Positions 1 to 13,418 of a DNA stretch of 64,000 bases are shown piece after piece. This DNA comes from Monosiga brevicollis MX1 (lineage: Eukaryota > Opisthokonta > Choanoflagellata > Craspedida > Salpingoecidae): the NCBI RefSeq assembly GCF_000002865.3, contig NW_001865045.1, forward strand, positions 62,261 to 126,260, read 5' to 3'. Under the pieces are notes generated by a model, which saw only the letters and a program-made list of their open reading frames with translations, was not told the DNA's origin and did no database searches. The number at the start of each line of letters is the position of its first letter. The stretch's first letter is position 1. The translations under genes were made by a program, and so were the position numbers.

Positions 1-106
1 GGCAGAGCGCAGAAGATGAGCCGAGGCGTCTATGCTCCGACAAAGGTGAGGCCATGGTGCCTTGAACGTACTGGGCAATGGCTTTGCCATCAATGATCTT
101 GGCCAT
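1..106 (-). CDS. methylenetetrahydrofolate dehydrogenase/cyclohydrolase (FolD/MTHFD), 5' end only
   Basis: Read on the minus strand, an ATG at 106 opens MAKIIDGKAIAQYVQGTM. This matches the N-terminus of the FolD/MTHFD family, where the IIDGKxIA stretch begins the substrate-binding domain. Family members interconvert 5,10-methylene-, methenyl- and 10-formyl-tetrahydrofolate in one-carbon metabolism. The gene runs off the left edge, so it cannot be told whether it is a mitochondrial bifunctional enzyme or a larger C1-THF synthase. The first 35 codons remain open to the window edge, so a donor site is not certain. The call rests on about 18 residues. Confidence 0.55.
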   Translation of the reverse strand, partial: MAKIIDGKAIAQYVQGTMASPLSEHRRLGSSSALC

Positions 107-960
107 GGCAGCGGTGGAAGTGGCGCTGAGATGACGGAGGTTCAAGGCTGGATGCAGGGCAAGTGGGGTGGGCAAGAGGCCGACGGAGCGGGTGAGTGAG
201 CTTGGGGTCGTGGCACCAAGCCGCAGACACTGGGGAAGCCAGCGGAATGCGAGGGCAGCCAGGGCGATGTTTGCGACAGAGAATTCAGAAAGAGCAAGGG
301 AATGCACTGAGAGCCCATCGGAGGTTGGAAATGACGGCAGCCGTGCCCACCACACCACCGGCCGTGAGTGCTGCGCGCTCACTCGTGACCCAGGCAGGCC
401 CAACGACCGCACTTGCACCACCGCAGCGCACGAGACACAGACAGAGAGGGAGGGAGACTGGGCAGGTACTGACCCAAGGCTGTTGTTCGTCAAAAGGAGG
501 GGCAACAACGCCACCAGAGGCCAACCCGTGATAGGCAGGCAGGAAGCAAGCAGGCAACTGTAGCAGCAGCAGCAGCAGCGGGAGCAAGGGCAGAGAAAAG
601 TGTTCGATCATGTGACCTCCAGAGAAGGTCTTTGAGGGTGAAAAACGGGCAGAGGTTGATGAGTAGAGGAGGTATAGAGGGGGCTATTCAGCTTGAATTT
701 AACCTTGGCTGAGAGGTACCGGTCAGCAGCTGTAAGTTGTGAGAGGGAGAGCGTGACGCAGTGAGTCAAGCATCACATGCGTATGTGTGCAAGAAGTATG
801 AAGCAATCGGAACAACCGATCACGAATACAGTGACAATAACTTGAAATTGCTCCGAACAACACGTGTTGGAAACAACACGATTACGACATCACCCACTCT
901 GCGCTACCAGGTGTGAGTGACGACGGAACTTTTCGCCCAAAGTGGATGGTTTTGTTTCTC

Positions 961-996
961 ACTGACATTTGGTAGTATCATCTTTTTTCTGACAAT
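961..996 (+). promoter_or_regulatory. paired CTGACA motifs at the head of the PKC leader
   Basis: ACTGACATTT (961-970) and TTCTGACAAT (987-996) lie 26 bases apart where the pyrimidine-rich PKC leader begins. Similar TCTGACA-A/T sequences occur in other start-proximal spacers of this window (about 8677, 22339, 32701 in reverse, 36675-36735, 43241 and 58996-59034). A promoter role is inferred only from recurrence and position. Confidence 0.35.
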
Positions 997-1490
997 CGTA
1001 TGGCTGCTGTACGCATCTCTTGTGTTGTCTGTCCTTATGGTTGTGTCTGTCCCCCTGGCTCTGCTGCTGGCTCTGTCTCTGCCCGTGTGTCAATTCCTTC
1101 CTTCTGGCTGTAATCTTCGTCTCGCGCTCGCTCTCTCTCTGACTCGATCCCGTTCGACGTTTCCATCTCTGCATGCGCACCCTGCCCTGCACCTCCCTCT
1201 GCCCAGTTGTTTAAACTGTTGTTGCTGGGGTGCTCCTCCTTTTGTTTGTTTTGTTTTGTAAGTCAAAGGGGTAGTATCAACGACCCCGCCCCCTTGGGTC
1301 TTCAGCGTACCTCCACCTCTGCCGCTGCAACCCTTGTCAACCCCACTCTCTACCGCCACATCCTCCCTCACACCACATCTCTGCTTACACCTTTACTTTC
1401 TCGCTTACCTCACTCCACATGCCAACCATTCTCTCTACCCCTTCACCAAGCCTAATCCACCATCTCTTCACCCCACACTGACGCGCGCTC

Positions 1491-1557
1491 TCTCTCTCTC
1501 TCTCTCTCTCTCGCTGCGTCCCTCTCTCTCGTCCGCCATTCCGTCAAAATCTCAAGA

Positions 1558-1591
<34 letters not shown>

Positions 1592-1592
1592 G
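1491..1592 (+). repeat. CT dinucleotide run and ACG triplet run
   Basis: A CT run at 1491-1512 is followed by a perfect ACG/GAC triplet run at 1558-1592 that passes into GGA triplets. Both lie in the non-coding PKC leader. Confidence 0.85.
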
Positions 1593-1776
1593 GAGGAGGA
1601 GGAGAAGGAGGAGCCTCGGCGCTTTCGTTGGCTGTGTGTGGTACGTTCAAACCCGGGGTATTTTCGACCTTGGTCTGATCGTAGCGATCAGACGCTGCAG
1701 AGCCGTGCGTGCAAAGGCCGATCCACATACGCCAGCACTGCCATTGCTTCTCTATTCCGCTGGTTGCATTCCATTC

Positions 1777-1807
<31 letters not shown>

Positions 1808-2093
1808 GGTATCGCCCCGCCGCTGCGCCCGCTCCATCTGTGCGCCCCCACGACACACAGACACACGCAACATCGCTGCTCTCGTTACCTTTTTTTTTAT
1901 TCCACATTGTTGAACCAACCAATCTTCCTACTCTCGCCGCTTGCTTGCGTTGATTGGGTGTGTGCGCGCGCTGCCTTTCCTGCTTCTCATCGTGTGGCCT
2001 TGTCCAACTTGACCTTGCGCTGCATGCGCGTGTGCTTACATCGACACGCCTCCTGCCCATCCGCTCCACCTTGCACATCCTCGCATCTTCGTG

Positions 2094-2124
<31 letters not shown>

Positions 2125-2348
2125 GTGTGCCCGTTCGACCAGCCCGGCCATCATCGTGGTGCCTCGCCAGCCTTTTGAACCCTTGCCCGCTCACCAATCT
2201 CTTCTTCTGGACACACACACACCTTAGAGCTTTGCCCAGCAACAAACTCCTTGAGTGGCTCACGGCTTGGCCCACACGCTCGGCCACTCGCTCTCCTTCT
2301 TTTTCTTACTATCCCTTGCGTGCTTTTGCGCGCCCACGAACATTCGTC

Positions 2349-4891
<2,543 letters not shown>

Positions 4892-5866
4892 ATCGAGGAA
4901 GGGCACACTCTCCCCATGGAGATTCCCTTCTTTGATTCTCTTGCTTTGATCTACCCTCCTGCCTCCTTTTTTTTTCTTTTTTTTTCCTTGCTTTCAAGGC
5001 AGAGGCATGCAGCATATTTCAATATTTTTTTTTTTTTTTTGTTAGCTCGTTCGGTCGTCCTATTGGGTTATGGTCGTTTTTGGTCATTCATTGGTCTTGA
5101 AATCGGGTTCATTGGGTTGGCTTGCCCGTGGTGAGTGGCCTCATCGCATTGTCTTGATTGTTGCAGTTACCTTGTTATTTTACCGTGTGTTCATTGTTCC
5201 TTGTTCACGTGCTTGCGTCGACATTGGATTATCCCTGGAGACTTTTGTTCTCGGTAACATCCCCAAGCACGCCTCTCCAGAGTTTCTCGTGCTGACGTTC
5301 GGCTGCCTGGGTCGTCTGGCTTCCATTTGTGTTCATCGTCACACCCAACTTGCCGTGAGGCGGCTCGTGCTCGACTTGGCTCTCAAACGGCCTTGTCTTT
5401 TTTCTGTCGTAGCCGCTCTCACATAGTTGAGACCGCGTTTTGCCTTCAATGGGATTAGGGCTTGGCGCTCCTCTTCTGCTTTTCGTTTTCTTTCTCTATT
5501 TGACGCTTTGGTTTAAATTTGATCAAAAAGACAATTTTTGTTGACCAACAAGCCAAAGCCGGCGAGGTACACGAGGCAGCACGTCCCCCCAATGCACCAA
5601 GACGCATAAAACATTCAGAAGCCAGTCACTCCTCCGCCTCGCCGGGCACATCAAACACCAGCAGCACCACAATTTAAAAAGGCTCGGCTCGATTTGTCAG
5701 ACATTTGATCGCCAACGTGCTCGAAACGAAGGAAACGATCGTGCACTCTGATCTGCAATTTTCCTGATTTGAGCGGTCCGGGGTCCAGTTTTGCACCGGC
5801 AGGGTCGGCTTGATAGACCTCACTGGTGGGTGTGGCGGGGTTGGGGACTGGGGAGACGCCGGCTTC
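4892..5866. other. spacer between PKC and METTL18-like gene
   Basis: T-rich and pyrimidine-rich sequence with several poly-T tracts (about 4968-4987 and 5027-5040), probably the PKC 3' UTR followed by the next promoter. A variant TCAGACATTT motif lies at 5697-5706, about 160 bases before the next start. No coding exon was recognised. Confidence 0.6.
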
Positions 5867-7297
5867 ATGTTTGCTTTTAATTTTGGGAGTGCTGCCGCTA
5901 CCGAGCCAAGCTCGGGGGCACCGTCGACTGGAGCAGGCTCGGGCTCGACTGCAGCAGAGACAGCTGCTCCCAGCAGTGTCGACGGGGTCCCGGCTGCGAA
6001 ACGGGCTGCACCAGCTCCTTGCCAGCGCCACACGCCCACTGCGCTGACAGATGATCAAGAGGACTTTGTGAGCCCGCTTGAGCTTGGAGAAGCGACAATT
6101 CAGCTCTTGGCGCAAACCAAGGCTGAGTATGAGACAGTCGCGGTAAGCACACAACCCCGACGTCAGCTCGGCGCCATCTTTGGGCATGGAGCCCGGCTCC
6201 ATGCCACGATTGGCACGTTTTCTATTCTTTCATTTCATCTGCGCTTTCATAGAGCGGTGCCACGGGGACGCATCTCAAGACGGCACTGAGCGAGAACACA
6301 GACGTGGTGCAAGACGAGTATGAGGGTGGGCTCAAACTGTGGGAGTGCAGCCTCGACCTGGCACGCTGCGTTTGCCAGCAATATCCCACCGGCTGCGAGG
6401 GCCTCCATGTGCTTGAGGTATGGCTTTATTCATTGCCTCGCAGGCTCGCAGGTTTGCCTGGCTGGAGCGCGTGGGGCGCATGATAGCTTCACCTTGACTA
6501 TGCATTGTAGTTGGGGTGCGGCGCAGGGTTGCCAGGCTTGGTGGCTGCTACTCGTGGAGCGCACGTAACTTTTCAGGATTATGTAGGTGTCGTTGGGCCA
6601 ATCACAGGTTCCACGTCTTGACCTGATCACCTATTCTGACCATCTCGGCTATTCGCGGGTTGGGCTGGCGTAGAATGGTGAGGTGTTGGAGCATTGGACA
6701 ATGCCCAACGCCATGGCGAATGGGCTTGACGCAAGTCGCACCCACTTTCTCAGCGGGGATTGGCGCACGATGCAGGCTGAGCTGAGGAAGATTGCCCCGC
6801 AAGGCTTTGATTTGATTGTGTCAGCGGAAACGGCGTATTCGCTCGCCAGCATCGACGGCCTCGTTGAGCTGATCCAGGCCGTGCTTGCACCAACCGGGGT
6901 GGTGTATGTTATTGCTCCAGCCCGCTTTGGCGGCAAGTCTGCGCGCGTACTCGTTTCTTGACCGGGCAGCTCATACTCCCACATCGAAAATCAATTATAG
7001 GTTGGCCGCTAATAAGAACTACTACTTTGGTGTCGGTACGTAAGGTGTCTCAATGCTTGTTGAGCCTGCGTGTTGGCGCGGGCCTCACTCTCTGCCTGGG
7101 TTCCTGGGGCGGTCTCAGGTGGGGGCGTGCGCGCTCTGTGCTCCAAAGCAGAGACAAGCGGCTTTCAGGTGGAGGTACGACTCTTGCCGTTGCCAGGTGC
7201 TGACTCCGATCAAGGGGCTCATGAATGCTGTTCCACATCCTTTTTATATCAACCGTTCTCCTGGTTCCTCGGTGGATCCGATACTGGGCGGCAATAG
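5867..7297 (+). CDS. METTL18/Hpm1-type protein-histidine methyltransferase
   Basis: SAM-dependent methyltransferase. Characterised relatives (human METTL18, yeast Hpm1) methylate a histidine of ribosomal protein uL3. Exons 5867-6142, 6253-6417, 6511-6582, 6674-6936, 7001-7035 and 7119-7297 sum to 990 bases, 329 residues, close to the family length of about 370. The start MFAFNFGSAA resembles Hpm1-type N-termini. Key blocks are DEYEGGLKLWECSLDLA (about 113-129), the SAM motif VLELGCGAGLPGL, the QDYNGEVL...PNAMANG block, and KNYYFGVGGG near the end, all typical of METTL18. The donor after 6936 (AA|GTCTGC) is weak and was chosen because it keeps frame. The last exon could have another intron near 7199. 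The next gene converges only 94 bases downstream. Confidence 0.82.
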
Positions 7298-7391
7298 ACG
7301 GTATGGGCGTCCACGACGGGCGTGAAGCGGTCTATTGTTAAGATGCAGCGGCACAGCACAGCAGCGGCAACGGAGCAAGCAGCTGACGCCG

Positions 7392-8502
7392 CTATGCGCT
7401 CGGCCGCGGGCGTAAAATAAAGCAATGACCGGTGCCAAAGTGAAAGTGCTCGACGTGCTCGATCTGGCACCATTGATGGTGCTCAGCGGCGTTGATGAGG
7501 CCAGCAATGTTGCGATTCCACCAGCAGCCCCAGTCCAAAGCATGATTGGCGGCCCGCCAGTCGAGGTAGGCATTGATGGGGGCACACCATCCACTCCGCC
7601 CATGCTCCAGCAACAAAACCTAGCCAGACAAAGCACGCGTACAGCAGCGGCAACAACATTGGCAAGTGGTTGCAGATGAGAGCGCGGCAAATGTCGTTTA
7701 ATTGATCATGGGAGTGACGCCTCTCGTTGCAAAGCGCTGTTTGATATCAAAGGTGTTGGCATTGCGAATCTGGACATGCCTGTCCATCTGGGCGGCAAAC
7801 GCGCAGCATTTCTTTTAGGGCAAGGAGTGGGTCGCTGGCGGAACAGAGTCCAAAGGTGTCAATCACCGTATCGAACGAGGCAGAAGGAAAGGGCAGGGCC
7901 TCACTCGAAGCGGCCTGTCGTTGCACACGGGACTGGTAGGGGGCTATCAGATCATGTGCCCAAATTCGGTGCTTGGGGGCGGTGGCGGCTTGCCTAGGCA
8001 TTCGAAGCACCTGTGCCTACCTGGTCGAGCGCCACCTGAGAGGCCGGCGGTGTAGTCTCGTTGGCCATCACCTGTGCCACCGACGGGGTCAACAGAGTGA
8101 GAGGGCGAGAACAAATCCAGCTTGTGACGCGAGCTATCTGGTTTGGGGGATGCGCTAGCCACCGACCTGAAGCATGCCCTCGTGGGCGTCTGTGAGAACA
8201 ATCTCGCGAACGTTCGAATTGTCCAAAAGGAATTGAAGGTTGCGCCCGGTGCCGGCAGCCACCTCGAGTGTTCGACCTCGCGCGTGGGCCATGAGAGCCT
8301 TGCGCTGGGCAGTGATACCGTTACCATCTTCAGCAGCGCCGACCTTGGCATCGTACTCGCGGCCCGAGCTCCGCCAGAAGACGGCCCGTTCCTCATCGGT
8401 GACTTGTCGCGTGGAGTCAGTTTGCGCGACCAACACACCGAGCCCAACACCACCGCCAAACAGCACCGTGGCGCCAGCTCCCAACACAAGCTTGCGCAAC
8501 AT
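7392..8502 (-). CDS. METTL7/OMS1-like membrane-anchored class I methyltransferase
   Basis: Three exons on the minus strand, 8502-8167, 8010-7780 and 7619-7392, give 795 bases and 264 residues, close to METTL7 (about 244). The N-terminus MLRKLVLGAGATVLFGGG is a likely membrane anchor or mitochondrial signal. The SAM-binding motif is TLEVAAGTGRNLQFL. Later motifs are LPFPSASFDTVIDTFGLCS, the post-motif LKEMLRVCRPDGQ, then VLLLEHGRSG and a Trp/His-rich tail with the order seen in METTL7/OMS1 (LLLEHG...W...W..L). The substrate is unknown, though human METTL7 proteins methylate thiols. The second intron starts with GC (CAG|GCATGT), an in-frame GC-AG intron. The gene converges with METTL18. Confidence 0.78.
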
Positions 8503-8830
8503 GATCACCGCTCCACCGTCTACGCTTGCACTGTGCAATGCCACCCACCACCAGCTAAAAAAAACGGAGGCCAGCACCTCCCGCCAACCTTGCAAGCAAG
8601 AGTCGTCGCGTCGCCGGATTCGGAAAAATCGTTTTTCAAGTGCATGTGCTCTCTCCTCCTCAGCTGGCACTAAATTGCTGACATTTCTTGTGCTCTGCTT
8701 CTCTCTCTGAGCAGATGAGTTGATGGCTTTGCTTCTCTCGATTACTTGATGTAAACCGTTGCTATTGGACCAACTCCACCCTGAATCTTGCTTCATCTCT
8801 GCATTGCCTTCACTGTGTCCTTCACTCTCT
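8503..8830. promoter_or_regulatory. divergent spacer with GCTGACATTT motif
   Basis: Short region between the start of the minus-strand METTL7-like gene and the plus-strand gene at 8831. It contains GCTGACATTT at 8677-8686 and pyrimidine-rich stretches. Bidirectional promoter function is inferred from geometry. Confidence 0.45.
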
Positions 8831-10011
8831 ATGTCCGGAAATCGTTGCCTCTCAGTCTCTCCCTCTCGCGGTGTCCGCAGGCTCGATGGGATGGCAGCGA
8901 GCGGGATCGGGGCAGGATCGGTGTATGTGCGGCCCGAGGGGGAGCGTCAACGGGCTTTTGCTCGAGAGGCCAAAGATGGGTTTGATGTGTGGACGTATGT
9001 ACTGCTCGTGCGCGTTCCCGCAGCTGTCCAAAAGTGCGCTCGGCACGCTCGCTCTCTTACCGCTCACTGCTTGGCGGAGGGCAGGCGAGCTTGGTGCTCG
9101 GAAGAGCCGGGGGTTGATACCGTAGCACTGGCCCTCAAACTCATTCGTGGCTCGTGGCAAGAAAGTCTCAACGAAGGAACAGCGCTCTTGCATGTGGGGC
9201 TGGCGTGCCAAGGTACACACGCGCAGGGTTCGAGTGCAGCTGCAGCTCTGAAGCAACTCACGCCCCTCATCTCCCATGTAGGGCGCGTGGTGGCCTTTGC
9301 CGAGCCGGGACTAATGGATGAGCCAGCTATGGCCTGGGGTTCAGGCTTATTGGTGGATCTAACACAGTTTGGTGTTGGAGCTGGTCAACTCGCCCATGCC
9401 CTCGCACGGGTGCGCCCGACCTGGGCGTTGATGCAACACGACGCTCACCATGATTGCTTGGACTTTGTGGTTGCCGTGCTGAACCAAGTCAGCCTTCTGG
9501 AAAAGACCGACTGGACCCAGGTGTGTTGCGACGTCAAAATATCCCCTCGTTTCTTGGCATGCGGACATGACAACTAATCCAGGGAATGCTCACGTCGAGC
9601 TCGACCGCCGTGATAGACTACATTGTGTGAACAGCTCTTACGCCGCAGTTTTGAAGCCGTGGCCATGCGTGAGCGCTGCGACCAACTCTTGAGCCAGTTT
9701 GGGAACCATCTGGTGCACAGGTATGTCCTTTAAACTCACAGGTCATATTCTAGCAAAAGCCTGGCTCTTCTCACTCGAATGGCGGTGGGCTTAGATCTTT
9801 CACAGGGGTCAGCTGCAGTTTGACGCCTGGCGTCCCAGGCACGGGGCGCGATATCAGCATTGATCGGGAGCGTTGCCCTTTCTGCTTTGACTGGTCAGCT
9901 GTGGCGCGCCACTGGAGCTGGTTGGCTCAACAGGGCGCCGACGCAGTCGAGTCCTACACTGACGCGTCCGAGCACTGGGCGCCCGAAGTGCAGCAGAGTG
10001 ACTGGTTTTGA
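8831..10011 (+). CDS. unrecognised protein, about 324 residues
   Basis: Exons 8831-9520, 9635-9720 and 9813-10011 join in frame (975 bases, 324 residues). The family was not recognised. The first exon holds a long uninterrupted frame with normal amino-acid composition, Ala/Leu-rich helices (VDTVALALKLIRGSW; LAHALARVRPTWALMQHDAH) and no signal peptide or clear membrane segment. The middle exon encodes a charged helix (FEAVAMRERCDQLLSQFG). The C-terminal exon contains RERCPFCFDW, with one CxxC-like pair (CPFC), and ends EVQQSDWF. The acceptor at 9812 was preferred over 9805 because the latter hits a stop. A later start at the Met at 8890 is possible. Confidence 0.55.
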
Positions 10012-10571
10012 GATGACGTCTTAACTTGAGTGACAGACAGGTTTCAACTGCTTGAGTGAACGAGTGTGGGTGGAGAGTAAGTGATTTCGCAATTGAGACA
10101 TAAAGGGCAAAGCAATTCCAATTTGCTCGGGTACTGGTGTTTTTGTTGGACATCCAGGCGCCCACCCAAGCATCAAAGGCAAGGGGGCGCATGCGTGTAT
10201 GGGGTCGAAACATGACCAGACAAGAAGAAAACCGCCCCCACCCCGACACGCCGGGAACAGGCAGTGAAACAAAAAAAAAGAAGAAGAAGAAGAAGAGATG
10301 GGACAGCGAGAGGAGACAGGCCCAGAAAGGGCAGGCAGGAAGGCGGCCAAGACAGGCACGGCACAGTCAAGGCCACAGAACAGCAAAGACGAAAGGAAAG
10401 AGACAAAGTTGGTTTGACACTAGGCCTCGCGACGGGGTTCGAAAATCACTCTCATAACTTTCAGCCACAACCCATCGCGGAACAAAAATTCAAAAGGACG
10501 TCAAGGAAAAAAAAAAGGAAAAAAAGGGAAAAGGAACAGTAGGAAGAAACAGACGAGGAGAGAGAAAAGGC
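10012..10571. other. convergent spacer, purine-rich
   Basis: 3' flanks of the gene at 8831 and of CELF. The plus strand is A/G-rich (AAG runs at 10268-10295 and A-rich 10505-10545), so the CELF transcript carries a C/T-rich 3' UTR. No coding exon seen. Confidence 0.6.
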
Positions 10572-12206
10572 TTAAAAGAGGGGACCCTGGTGCATGGGCA
10601 TGCCGGCGTTGGCCGACTTGGGGCGCTTGAGTTGCACCTTCAGGCGCTTCATGCCAATCTGGAAACCGTTCATGGCGGTGATGGCAGCCTCAGCCGAGGC
10701 GGGGTTGTCATAGCTGACAAAGCCGAAGCACTTGGATTGGCCGGTCATCTTATCCACAAAGACCTTGGCACTGATGACGTTGCCGAAAGGAAGGAAGGTG
10801 GCGGCCAGCGCTTGGTCGTTGAACTCTTGAGGAAGGTGGTAGATGAAAAGGTTAGAGCCATCGGGGCCCTCGGGTTGCTGGGAGGATTGGCGCGGGGCCA
10901 TGGGCTGACCCATGTAGGGTTGCTGGCCAAAGGGGGCACTGGCCATGCCATAGGGGTTGGAAGGGTAGGGCATGTTGAAGCCACCGACGGGGGAAGCGCC
11001 GCCGTCCACCTCACCCATGGCACCGTGGTCGGGGGCAGGCATACCGTTGCCAAACTGGCCAAAGTTGGCAGCCTGGTTGTACATGTTGTAGCTCATGCTG
11101 CGAGGGTTGGGGATCATGTTGTAGGGCATCATGACGTTCATGTTGTTGAGCTGGCGCTGCAGCTTACGGTGCTGCTTCTGCTTCTCGTTGTCGGCCACCT
11201 TGACGACAATGGGTGAGCGGCAGCCTGGGGCAAGCAGCCAAAGGGGGAAACAAGGGAAAGCGATCGTCAGTGAACACCACAGCGGAATGTAAATGAGCAT
11301 GCATGTGTGTGTGTGTGTGTGTGTGTGGAGGTGCGGAGGGTGGCCCGCCGCCTCTCTACTGTTGCAAGTTGACTGGCCGTACCATCCATGGTCTCCGAGT
11401 GGTGGAGGTTGGCGATGGCGCTTTGGGCTTCATCAGCGTTGGAAAACTTGACGAAAGCACAGCCCTTGGAGGAGCCATCGGCATGGCGGAGGATGGTGAG
11501 GTCTTCGACGTGGCCAAAGGCACCAAACTTGGCGCGCAGGTCGTCCTCGTTCATGGTACGAGCGAGCATGCCCACAAAGAGCTTGCGCTCAGCGTTGCGC
11601 TGATCCGTATCAGCAATCTTGACTTGCATCGGGTGCGACATGTTGGGGAGGGTGGTCTTCTCGTGATGACGCTCGATGGCGTCCACGGCCGCCTGGCGGG
11701 TGGTGAAGGTCAAGAAGGCACAACCTTGGGGACAGCAGATACACAAGAAAAGACATGATCAGCACAGACGCGAAAGACGGGGGTGGCCAGCGCGCGCGCG
11801 TGTGTGTGTGCAGCACTCGGCCCCAACTCGGGGATAAGTCGGAGGAGGAAGAGGAAGGCGTGTTCAACGCCTTTATGTGGCCCTGGTTGTTGGCAGGATG
11901 CACACTCACGAGGACCAGAGGCGAACGCAAGCAGGAGGGTGGACATGGGGCTGAAGGCGCGTCGTGATTTTTTCTCTCACCTTTGGAGTTGTGGGTTTGG
12001 CGGTCGCGCAGGATCATGACCTCGTAAATGTGGCCAAACTCGGAGAAGATGTGAGTGAGATCCTCCTCGCTGTAGTTGCGGGGAATTTGGCCAATGAAGA
12101 GCTTCATGGCGTCGGGATCCTTGGTCAGAGTAGCAGCTGGGGGAGCAGCGCCCATCATCTGTTCCATGAACAGGGTTGACTCGGCAGGCATCATCGAGGG
12201 ATCCAT
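10572..12206 (-). CDS. CELF/Bruno-like RNA-binding protein with three RRMs
   Basis: Post-transcriptional regulator of splicing, translation and deadenylation in the CELF family. Exons 12206-11981, 11724-11383 and 11224-10572 total 1221 bases, 406 residues. RRM1 (about 35-115) has KLFIGQI and GCAFLTF. RRM2 (about 123-205) has KLFVGML and KGCAFVKF, followed by the CELF hallmark [20 protein letters not shown] Met/Asn/Pro/Gln-rich divergent linker leads to RRM3 (about 314-390: [38 protein letters not shown]), nearly identical to animal CELF RRM3. A good acceptor (CCCCGTAG) lies just upstream of the start, suggesting a 5' UTR intron or an extra upstream exon. The introns carry a (TG)n run that reads (CA)n in the transcript. 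Confidence 0.93.
11303..11327. repeat. TG dinucleotide run inside a CELF intron
   Basis: About 24 bases of alternating TG within the second CELF intron, close to the acceptor of its last coding exon. Confidence 0.85.
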
Positions 12207-13418
12207 TCTTGCTGGTTCTACGGGGAGAGAGGGTACCGACACGTTCCCGCCACCATAGCGGGTAGGTAGCAAAGCAGTTGCAAAAGTAAGTGTGGAACCA
12301 CCAAGAGAAAGGCACAACAGCCAGCCCTTGCTGGCATGCAGCCGGCCTTTGGCACGCTGAGCCAAAACACTGGAATACTGTGTGCAGCTCATCCTTCTCC
12401 AGCACCATGCATGCATTCCCCCGTTCCCCCGTGCCCCGAGCCAGCGCTCTTATTTGAGAGAGCGAAACTGGCTGTGGCGGGGCTATTGGTGACCGAGGAA
12501 GCGACCCAGAAAGCATCGCTTGCCCGTGCCCCGGGCGCTGCCCTTTTGTGGCACCCATCGTCACCCGTCCACGAGGCGACATGACGGGTCGAGGGAAATG
12601 GCAGTGACACGTCAAACAACAAGAGCAGCAGCAGCAGCAGCACGTGGGTCTGACCTTGTTTTGCACGTTTCGGAACAGAAAAGACACAGCAAACGTCCAA
12701 CAAACGGAACGACGACGGCGACACGCACACGGACGGAGGACGGACGGCGAAGACGAAGACGAAGACGACGACGACGACGACGACGAGGAGGAGAACAACA
12801 CCAAATCAAATTAGAGCCCAGAGAGAGCAGAGAGAGCAGCAGAGAGAGAGAGCAGCAGAGAGAGAGAGCAGAAGAGAGAGCGAGAGACAGAGACAGAGAG
12901 AGAAGAGGGGGAGAGAAAGAGAATAGAGAGAGAAGAGAGAAGGGAGAGACAGAGAGAGAGAGAGACACAGAGAGACAGAGAGAGACAGAGAGAGACAGAG
13001 AGTGACAGAGAGACAGAGAGAGAGTCAGAGAGTGACAGAGAGACAGAGAGAGAGTCAGAGAGACAGAGAGAGAGAGGGGGAGAGAGACACACAGCCACAG
13101 AGCCAGCAGCACAAAGGCGGAGAAGTCAGAGGAATAGGAGGGAGAGCTTTGGCTTGGCGTAACCGACTTGGAAACGGCACACTATGGCTTATAGCGCGGT
13201 ATTTGTATAGGTGGACGAGGTATTTCTGGCGTTGAAATGATTCAAATACTTGTTTACAATCTTCTGACACAGTCAGCCCTTTGGGCCAAAAGGCACACAT
13301 ACACTGACAACAACACACACATGGAACGACAGCGTTCAGAGAACCAATTACATTTAGTAGTTCTAAACACACACACGTAGCGCTGGAAGCGGCCGGTGCC
13401 AAGTGCCCTCGGGTCGTC
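12207..13418. other. CELF upstream region with GAC and GA microsatellites
   Basis: Sequence between the CELF start and the IST1 3' end. It holds an ACG/AAGACG triplet tract (about 12745-12790) and a long imperfect GA/CAGAGA tract (about 12820-13090). On the CELF sense strand the latter reads CT. TTCTGACACA occurs at 13262-13271. Long open frames here are artefacts of the repeats. Likely CELF promoter and 5' UTR. Confidence 0.65.

Larger units (their letters stand above)
107..2348 (+). other. divergent spacer and pyrimidine-rich leader upstream of the PKC gene
   Basis: No convincing coding exon is visible. The left part (110-750) is upstream of the minus-strand FolD gene. From about 960 to 2340 the plus strand is strikingly rich in C and T, with a CT run (1491-1512), a GAC/ACG triplet run (1558-1592), CT followed by CA (1779-1808) and a TG run (2091-2117). 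Open frames across it are low-complexity and lack splice-consistent partners. It most likely holds the PKC promoter and 5' UTR, possibly with non-coding exons. Confidence 0.6.

Noticed and set aside
917-1953. Possible N-terminal C2-coding exons for PKC in the leader
   Set aside because: Frames are Leu/Ser/Cys-rich products of pyrimidine repeats, with no C2-like sequence and no in-frame splicing to the start at 2349.
10590-11216. 208-codon plus-strand frame rich in Val, Gly, His and Leu
   Set aside because: It is the antisense of the last CELF exon, whose RRM3 and Met/Asn-rich sequence is clearly the real coding strand.
12612-13112. Long minus-strand frame encoding Ser/Leu repeats
   Set aside because: It is the translation of the GA/CT microsatellite upstream of CELF; every frame stays open because the repeat has no stops.
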